Shown piece after piece: positions 1 to 3,878 of a DNA stretch of 5,135 bases. Numbering within the stretch: position 1 is the stretch's first letter; each line of letters starts with the position of its first letter. Below the pieces are notes generated by a model. It saw only the letters and a program-made list of their open reading frames with translations. It did no database searches and was not told where the DNA came from. The DNA is from Halobacteriovoraceae bacterium (GTDB lineage: Bacteria; Bdellovibrionota; Bacteriovoracia; Bacteriovoracales; Bacteriovoracaceae), in assembly GCA_018663815.1 (NCBI GenBank), contig JABJPQ010000196.1, positions 1 through 5,135 on the forward strand, read 5' to 3'. A program made the translations under genes and the position numbers.

Positions 1-540
1 AAAGAGAACCTTGAAATTAATTTTAAGGCTTGCTCCAGTGAAGAAATTTCTTTTGATGAAAACAGCTTTGATATAATCACTGCAAATCAATGTTTTCTAT
101 ATTTTGATATTGAGAAGATGATTCCAATTTTCAATAAAATCCTTGCACCAAATGGATTGCTCGTAATCTCTCATTTTTCATGGATGCCTTTTTTAGATAA
201 TGTTGCCAAAGCTACAGAAGATTTGATTTTAAAGCACAATCCTAACTGGACCGGTCATAGTTACATAGGTGATGTTAAGCCAACTTATCAGGGCCTAGGA
301 AGTGATTTCAAATATAAATCATTTTTATATTATGATGAAGGTATTCCTTTTACAAAAGAGAGTTGGAGAGGAAGGATTCGTGCTTGTAGAGGTATTGGTG
401 CGGCTTTAAGTTCCGAAGCTGTGGAAAAATTTGATAAAGAACATGCTGCCTTATTAGACTTCATAACCACCAATGAGTTTAATATTACTCACAGAATTGA
501 TGCTCATTTATTAACTCGAGTTAACCTTGGGTGTAATTGA
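1..540 (+). CDS. Class I SAM-dependent methyltransferase, 3' part (5' end outside window)
   Basis: The reading frame is open from the left edge to a TGA at 538-540, giving 179 residues. The first ATG in view (118) lies inside the conserved core, so it is not the start. Residues 23-36 (FDIITANQCFLYFD) match the strand and helix after motif II of a Rossmann-fold methyltransferase. Residues 49-61 (LAPNGLLVISHFSW) match the segment where the post-catalytic strand follows a 'L-P-G-L' turn. The Gly-rich SAM-binding motif I must lie upstream. The C-terminal part, with SWRGRIRACRGIGAAL at 121-136 and FDKEHAALL at 144-152, resembles a C-terminal region I recall from uncharacterised bacterial methyltransferases. 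Substrate unknown. Fold assignment is firm; function is not. No downstream gene is close enough to suggest an operon. Confidence 0.8.
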   Translation, partial: KENLEINFKACSSEEISFDENSFDIITANQCFLYFDIEKMIPIFNKILAPNGLLVISHFSWMPFLDNVAKATEDLILKHNPNWTGHSYIGDVKPTYQGLGSDFKYKSFLYYDEGIPFTKESWRGRIRACRGIGAALSSEAVEKFDKEHAALLDFITTNEFNITHRIDAHLLTRVNLGCN

Positions 541-633
541 TTTATTTTCTTATTCACCGAACCTTCCTCCTTCAGAATTCTAGATTTAATCTTAATGAAA
601 TTAGAGAGTTATTAGCATTTTAGATACTAACAC

Positions 634-679
634 GTGGCAATTATTGATTCTGCCACTAAGTGCCGGAAACGGGCAGAAT
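634..679 (+). repeat. Three overlapping inverted repeats (alternative hairpins)
   Basis: Hairpin A pairs GTGGCA (634-639) with TGCCAC (651-656). Hairpin B pairs ATTCTGCC (647-654) with GGCAGAAT (672-679). Hairpin C pairs TGCC and G (661-665) with C and GGCA (670-675), with one bulged G and a GAAA loop. B shares bases with both A and C, so the RNA could form either A plus C or B alone. An 8-bp direct repeat TTATTGAT occurs at 641-648 and again 40 bp later at 681-688. The pairing is seen directly; a regulatory role is inference. Confidence 0.5.
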
Positions 680-685
680 TTTATT
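647..685 (+). terminator. Possible weak terminator between methyltransferase gene and higBA
   Basis: An 8-bp stem (647-654 with 672-679) is followed at once by TTTATT. The 17-nt loop is large and the T-run is broken by an A, so this is a poor intrinsic terminator. Its position fits: it is downstream of the methyltransferase gene and just before the -35 box of the higBA promoter. It could equally be a structural or protein-binding inverted repeat. Confidence 0.3.
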
Positions 686-711
686 GATATATTTACACAA
701 TCTGGTAATAT
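684..711 (+). promoter_or_regulatory. higBA promoter, sigma-70 type with extended -10
   Basis: The -35 box is TTGATA (684-689), the spacer is 16 nt, and the -10 box is TAATAT (706-711) preceded by TGG (703-705), which forms an extended -10 element. Transcription would begin about 7 nt after the -10, at or next to A718, the first base of the higB start codon. The prediction rests on close consensus matches and correct spacing just before the operon. Confidence 0.7.
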
Positions 712-719
712 GTTAACAT
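710..719. promoter_or_regulatory. Candidate HigA operator palindrome
   Basis: ATGTTAACAT is a perfect 10-bp palindrome. It overlaps the last two bases of the -10 box and the first two bases of the higB ATG. HigA-type antitoxins commonly repress their own operon by binding palindromes that overlap the promoter, so this is the best candidate site in the window. Binding is inferred. Confidence 0.45.
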
Positions 720-1011
720 GATTAAGTCTATCAATGGAAAGATAACTAAAGATATTGTAAATAAAGGAAGCTCAAAAAGGCTTCCAGAGAAGTTAAATAA
801 AAGGGCCATATTACTTTTACAGGCCTTGAGTGACGTATCATCTTTTGATGATTTAAAGAAAATTTGTGAACCCCCATCTCTCAAGGTTCATAAACTTAAA
901 GGTAATATGAGAGAGTTTTGGTCAATAACGATAGAAAAACCTTGGTGTATTATTTTTAAGTATAGCAAAGGTGAGTTTCTAGAAGTTGAAATAGGAGATT
1001 ATCATGATTGA
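718..1011 (+). CDS. higB: HigB-family toxin (RelE/ParE-superfamily mRNA interferase)
   Basis: This 97-aa protein has the length and layout of HigB toxins, which cut mRNA on the translating ribosome. The N-terminus MIKS matches HigB, and the core KVHKLKG (56-62), FWSI (67-70) and terminal DYH (94-96) follow the family pattern. His58 and His96 align with His54 and His92 of Proteus vulgaris HigB. The WR arginine of that protein is replaced: residues 76-77 read WC. The start is tightly constrained because TAA at 706-708 lies in frame four codons upstream and no other ATG, GTG or TTG lies between. No Shine-Dalgarno sequence is visible, so translation may be leaderless. The gene overlaps higA by 8 nt in toxin-first order, typical of HigBA. 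Whether the toxin is active is uncertain. Confidence 0.88.
   Translation: MIKSINGKITKDIVNKGSSKRLPEKLNKRAILLLQALSDVSSFDDLKKICEPPSLKVHKLKGNMREFWSITIEKPWCIIFKYSKGEFLEVEIGDYHD
993..998 (+). promoter_or_regulatory. Ribosome binding site of higA
   Basis: AGGAGA lies 5 nt before the higA ATG, inside the last codons of higB. This strong site contrasts with the absence of any such site before higB. It would favour antitoxin over toxin synthesis from the shared message. Confidence 0.75.
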
Positions 1012-1264
1012 TTTAAAAGTAAGATATTCTGCAGGAGAGTTTTTAAAGATAATGGTTCTTGAAGAGCGTGGACTTACTCAAAAATGGTTGGCTGAGGAAG
1101 TAGGATGTGCGGAAAGAAAAATATCTGAGATTTGTAATAATAAAAGAGGCATATCTGCTGACTTTGCTCTTCAATTAGAAAAGGTTTTTGGTATCAGCGC
1201 TGAGATGTGGGTAACAATGCAGGCTAAGTGGGAACTTTATAATGCTCGTCAAAAAGCAGCTTAA
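1004..1264 (+). CDS. higA: HigA-family antitoxin, XRE-type helix-turn-helix
   Basis: This 86-aa protein should neutralise HigB by binding it and repress the operon through its helix-turn-helix. GEFLKIMVLEERGLTQ (11-26) matches the family's 'GE-L-E-L---GL-Q' lead-in. Residues 23-50 form the HTH, with WLAEEVGCAERKISEI followed by NNKRGISAD. The stretch FGISAEMWVTMQAKWELY (62-79) is the typical 'FG-S-E-W--LQ--YDL' tail. The length is close to the usual size for HigA. The ATG overlaps the higB stop in ATGATTGA, so translation of the two is probably coupled. About 77 nt separate it from the nucleotidyltransferase gene, with no clear terminator between them. The family assignment is secure. Confidence 0.92.
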   Translation: MIDLKVRYSAGEFLKIMVLEERGLTQKWLAEEVGCAERKISEICNNKRGISADFALQLEKVFGISAEMWVTMQAKWELYNARQKAA

Positions 1265-1298
1265 ATCATAGTTGCAGCTCCAGAACCCTAAGAGTTTT

Positions 1299-1304
1299 TA
1301 TAGT
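1299..1304 (+). promoter_or_regulatory. Possible -10 box before the nucleotidyltransferase gene
   Basis: TATAGT matches five of six -10 consensus bases and lies 38 nt before the ATG at 1342. The only -35-like hexamer, TTGCAG (1272-1277), is 21 nt away, which is too far for a normal promoter. The gene may therefore depend partly on read-through from higBA. Confidence 0.25.
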
Positions 1305-1341
1305 ATTAAGAATGGATGAAAAAACTTGAATATGAAGTTGG

Positions 1342-2109
1342 ATGACAATGAACAAGGGAGTTGATTCGCAAGGCTTTATTATAAACCCTTGCGATAAAAA
1401 GAATATTCAAGATATTTATGCAAAGCTTGTAAAAGAAAGCTGTCGAGAGATAATCCGCAAGTTTCCAGAGAAAATCCATAGTCTGTATATTTATGGAAGT
1501 GTGGGACGAGGCGAAGCAGTTGAAGAAAAATCAGACTTAGACATGGTAGTTCTGTTTCATCAAGGGCCATCGACTCTAAAGAAGAATGATCTTAAAGATC
1601 TATCAAAATTACTTATTGATAAACATCCTATTGTCCCTAAAGTCGATTTTGATATCGGCTCCGTTGAGGAAGTGATGGCAGAAGGTCAGAAACTATTTTG
1701 GCAATTTTTCTTAAAGCATTGTTGCTCTTGTATATACGGAACAGATATTACTCTGAATTTTTCAAGAGTTAAGCCAACTAAAGAACTTTCTGAAAGACTA
1801 AACCATGGATTCGAATCAAAAATTGATAGTATCTTAGAGCATACAACTCCTGACAATATCGCCGAACAGGGTAAAGCTTTAGGCAAACAGATTTTACGTT
1901 CTGCTTATTTGTTAACAATTGAGCAAAATCAAAGTTATTATAATGACATACCTAGTTGTGTGACGGCTCTGTTGAAGTGTCACCCTTCATTGAAAAATGA
2001 AATTGATATCGCATTAGATTTAATTGAGAACAAAAATACTTCGATGATCAAAATAAATAAATTAGTTAAAACTCTTGGAAGATGGGTTATTGAAAATACT
2101 AGTTATTGA
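1342..2109 (+). CDS. Pol-beta-fold nucleotidyltransferase (NTP_transf_2 type)
   Basis: The 255-aa protein carries the signature of the polymerase-beta nucleotidyltransferase superfamily: YGSVGRGEA (51-59) followed by SDLDMVVL (64-71). Asp65 and Asp67 are the expected metal ligands, and Asp102 or Asp104 in VDFDIG (101-106) is the likely third carboxylate. The C-terminal half (about 145-255) is predicted helical and includes GKALGKQILRSAYLLT (177-192). This two-part layout resembles stand-alone adenylyltransferases such as the aminoglycoside-modifying AadA group, but I cannot assign a substrate. A role in resistance or in protein or tRNA nucleotidylation is equally open. It is longer than the small MNT antitoxins and no HEPN partner is present. 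ATG1342 or ATG1348 could be the start; GGA at 1340-1342 suits 1348 slightly better. Enzyme class is secure; function is unknown. Confidence 0.85.
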   Translation: MTMNKGVDSQGFIINPCDKKNIQDIYAKLVKESCREIIRKFPEKIHSLYIYGSVGRGEAVEEKSDLDMVVLFHQGPSTLKKNDLKDLSKLLIDKHPIVPKVDFDIGSVEEVMAEGQKLFWQFFLKHCCSCIYGTDITLNFSRVKPTKELSERLNHGFESKIDSILEHTTPDNIAEQGKALGKQILRSAYLLTIEQNQSYYNDIPSCVTALLKCHPSLKNEIDIALDLIENKNTSMIKINKLVKTLGRWVIENTSY

Positions 2110-2142
2110 TTCATAAAACGCTCTAAAAAACTAGTTAGAAAT

Positions 2143-2169
2143 AAAAAAGCCTTTCCGAAGAAAGGCTTT
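2143..2169 (-). terminator. Intrinsic terminator of the tRNA operon, probably also used from the + side
   Basis: A perfect 10-bp stem pairs 2146-2155 with 2160-2169. Read on the - strand the loop is UUCG closed by C-G, a very stable tetraloop, and the stem runs into six T residues (2148-2143, partly overlapping the stem). It lies 11 nt past the encoded CCA of tRNA-Glu. On the + strand it follows the nucleotidyltransferase stop by 36 nt, but the T-run there (TTTATTAT) is weaker. It probably insulates the convergent units. Confidence 0.85.
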
Positions 2170-2179
2170 ATTATAAACT

Positions 2180-2256
2180 TGGTACTCCCAAGGGGATTCG
2201 AACCCCTGTTACCGCCGTGAAAAGGCGATGTCCTGACCGGGCTAGACGATGGGAGC
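2180..2256 (-). tRNA. tRNA-Glu(UUC)
   Basis: This 77-nt gene has an encoded CCA end (2182-2180). The cloverleaf is complete: acceptor GCTCCCA with TGGGAGT, anticodon stem TCGCC/GGCGG around loop TTTTCAC, variable stretch TAACA, and T-arm GGGG-TTCGAAT-CCCC. The anticodon TTC is complementary to 2219-2221. The first acceptor pair is a G1-U72 wobble, which is unusual. It is the second gene of a Lys-Glu operon, 43 nt after tRNA-Lys, with its own terminator just beyond. Confidence 0.96.
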
Positions 2257-2299
2257 ATATTTGTAATTTCACTTACAACACGTTTCCGGCTTAGAAAAT

Positions 2300-2376
2300 T
2301 GGTGATCTCGCTGTGACTCGAACACAGGACCCTCTCCTTAAAAGGGAGATGCTCTAACCAACTGAGCTACGAGACC
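2300..2376 (-). tRNA. tRNA-Lys(UUU)
   Basis: This 77-nt gene has an encoded CCA end. The arms are complete: acceptor GGTCTCG with CGAGATC (G2-U71 wobble), D-arm GCTC/GAGC, anticodon stem TCTCC/GGAGA around loop CTTTTAA, 5-nt variable loop, and T-arm CTGTG-TTCGAGT-CACAG. The anticodon TTT is complementary to 2340-2342. U36 and A37 (2339) make it a substrate type for t6A37 and for the ms2t6A37 modification made by the product of the divergent neighbour mtaB. It is the first gene of the operon, about 17 nt after the predicted transcription start. Confidence 0.97.
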
Positions 2377-2399
2377 GATTTCCTAAAAACGTGATCCTT

Positions 2400-2428
2400 A
2401 ATTTAAGTGTTCGATGAAAATCTGTCAA
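2400..2428 (-). promoter_or_regulatory. Promoter of the tRNA-Lys/tRNA-Glu operon
   Basis: On the - strand, TTGACA (2428-2423), a perfect -35 box, is followed after 17 nt by TAAATT (2405-2400). The start would be near 2393. Immediately upstream (about 2431-2460) is a run of A and T with several T-tracts, which could act as an UP element as in stable RNA promoters. No GC-rich discriminator is seen after the -10. Confidence 0.85.
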
Positions 2429-2582
2429 TAGGTATTTTAAAAAAAGAATAGAAAACTTAAAGTAATATTTTCATGGGCATCAGTTTGAGCTCCGGTTTTG
2501 TTTGTGAAGCTTGTCAAAACTAGAGATTTTATTTAGGTTAGCGATGAAACTATTTGCACTATTAATTTAGAGGCTTATTCTT
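2429..2582. other. Divergent spacer between the tRNA operon promoter and mtaB
   Basis: This stretch must hold the mtaB promoter, but no convincing one is visible. The best pair is TTGTCA (2511-2516) with TAGGTT (2534-2539) at 17 nt, and that -10 is weak. A short open frame at 2544-2570 encodes MKLFALLI and ends in a TAG that overlaps the mtaB ribosome binding site. No riboswitch-like structure was recognised. Confidence 0.4.
2569..2573 (+). promoter_or_regulatory. Ribosome binding site of mtaB
   Basis: AGAGG lies 9 nt before the ATG at 2583 and supports that start. It overlaps the TAG stop (2568-2570) of a possible 8-codon upstream frame. Confidence 0.6.
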
Positions 2583-3863
2583 ATGGATAAAACAGTTGCT
2601 TTTCACACCTTGGGGTGTCGATTAAACATGTCTGAAACAGGCTCTATTGCTCAAGGGTTTGTTAATCGAGGCTATAAAGTTGTTGAGTTTGGAGTTCCTG
2701 CAGAAGTAACTTTTATTAATACCTGTACCGTTACTGATGGCGCCGACTCCACATGCCGAAATTTGATCCGTAAGGCCCAAAAGAATAGTCCTGCAGGGAA
2801 AGTAGTGGTTGCAGGTTGCTACGCTCAAATGGAAGCTGAGGCGATCAAAAAAATGCAAGGAGTTGATCTGATCCTTGGGACAAACGAAAAGTTCAAAGTT
2901 TTTGATTATTTGGACGAAGATGAAGCCAACCAAATAAATATTGATAAGAGTAATGAATTTTGGGGTGCAGCCACTACGACAGTAGATTCTCATACGAGAG
3001 CGTTTTTGAAGATTCAGGATGGCTGTAATTATATCTGTTCTTTTTGTATTATTCCTTTTGCGAGAGGGCGATCCAGGGCGATTTCTGTGCAAGAAGCTAT
3101 TATCCAAACAAAAAAATTAGTTAGTGAGGGTTTTAAAGAAATAATTTTGACCGGTGTTAATATTGGAGAGTATGAAAGTGCTTCCGGGGAAAAGCTTGTT
3201 GAGCTAGTCAAAGGGGTTGTTGAAGTTCAGGGTCTGAAAAGACTAAGACTTTCCTCGGTAGAACCTAATACGATCACTCGAGAACTGCTTGAAGTCTTAA
3301 AAGCCTCCGGTAAATATCAAGATCATTTTCATATCCCGTTACAGTCTGGCAATGATGAAATATTAAAAAGCATGCGTCGAAAATATGATGTTGCTTTTTA
3401 TAAAAAAACGATTGAACTTATAAAATCATACTTTCCTGATGCTTCGATTGGAGCCGATACAATTGTTGGCTACCCTGGGGAGACCGATAAGCAGTTTCAA
3501 GAAACGTTTGATTTATTAAGTGATCTTCCCATTACTCATTTTCATGTCTTTCCTTATTCAAAAAGAAAAAATACCACGGCTGTCAAAATGGAAAATCATA
3601 TTCAAAATGATGTGAAAAAACAGCGAGTAAAAACCTTAATTAATTTGGGTGAAGAAAAGCTGGCTAGCTTTGCCAAAAAAATGATTGGATCGGAATCACT
3701 AGTTTTATTTGAACGGGAGAAAGATGGGTATTTCCATGGTTATACATCTCATTATTTAAAAGTGCGTCTTCGATCTGATTCAAATTTAAAAAATGAAATT
3801 TTATCATTGAAACTTTCGGCCATTGAAGGTACCAACCTTACGGGAACACCTCAAGCAAAGTAA
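2583..3863 (+). CDS. mtaB: tRNA t6A37 methylthiotransferase (radical SAM)
   Basis: MtaB converts t6A37 to ms2t6A37 in tRNAs that read ANN codons, using two 4Fe-4S clusters and SAM in the cytoplasm. The UPF0004 domain has its three cluster cysteines: Cys12 in TLGCRLN, Cys48 in NTCTVT and Cys79 in AGCYAQ. The radical-SAM CxxxCxxC is DGCNYICSFC with Cys148, Cys152 and Cys155. HIPLQSGND (250-258) and GADTIVGYPGET (290-301) are further conserved elements. A C-terminal TRAM domain begins near residue 367. The NTCTVT motif and GCRLN favour MtaB over MiaB and RimO. At 426 aa it has the usual length. AGAGG upstream supports the ATG. It is transcribed divergently from tRNA-Lys(UUU), a member of its substrate class, and convergently with purA. 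Confidence 0.95.
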   Translation: MDKTVAFHTLGCRLNMSETGSIAQGFVNRGYKVVEFGVPAEVTFINTCTVTDGADSTCRNLIRKAQKNSPAGKVVVAGCYAQMEAEAIKKMQGVDLILGTNEKFKVFDYLDEDEANQINIDKSNEFWGAATTTVDSHTRAFLKIQDGCNYICSFCIIPFARGRSRAISVQEAIIQTKKLVSEGFKEIILTGVNIGEYESASGEKLVELVKGVVEVQGLKRLRLSSVEPNTITRELLEVLKASGKYQDHFHIPLQSGNDEILKSMRRKYDVAFYKKTIELIKSYFPDASIGADTIVGYPGETDKQFQETFDLLSDLPITHFHVFPYSKRKNTTAVKMENHIQNDVKKQRVKTLINLGEEKLASFAKKMIGSESLVLFEREKDGYFHGYTSHYLKVRLRSDSNLKNEILSLKLSAIEGTNLTGTPQAK

Positions 3864-3878
3864 CTTTCTTATCTTCGT

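Noticed and set aside
118..120. ATG as the methyltransferase start
   Set aside because: Conserved methyltransferase core (FDIITANQCFLYFD) is encoded upstream in the same frame from the left edge.
511..524. Perfect 14-bp palindrome TTAACTCGAGTTAA
   Set aside because: It lies inside the final codons of the methyltransferase gene, without a T-run or promoter nearby. Probably coincidental.
662..671. GCCGGAAACG, present in inverted orientation at 2281-2290 in the tRNA spacer
   Set aside because: The match is exactly 10 bp with no extension. Many such pairs are expected by chance in 5 kb.
621..720. Integron attC site upstream of higBA
   Set aside because: The inverted repeats suggested it, but no RYYYAAC and GTTRRRY ends are found in the right places and there is no second site in the window.
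693..884. 63-aa open frame on the - strand
   Set aside because: It is antisense to higB, which has clear family motifs and a promoter.
1588..1600. Inverted repeat GATCTTAAAGATC
   Set aside because: It is inside the nucleotidyltransferase coding sequence, encoding ordinary residues, with no supporting context.
2622..3107. 161-aa open frame on the - strand
   Set aside because: It lies wholly antisense to the conserved N-terminal and radical-SAM regions of mtaB and shows no recognisable domain.
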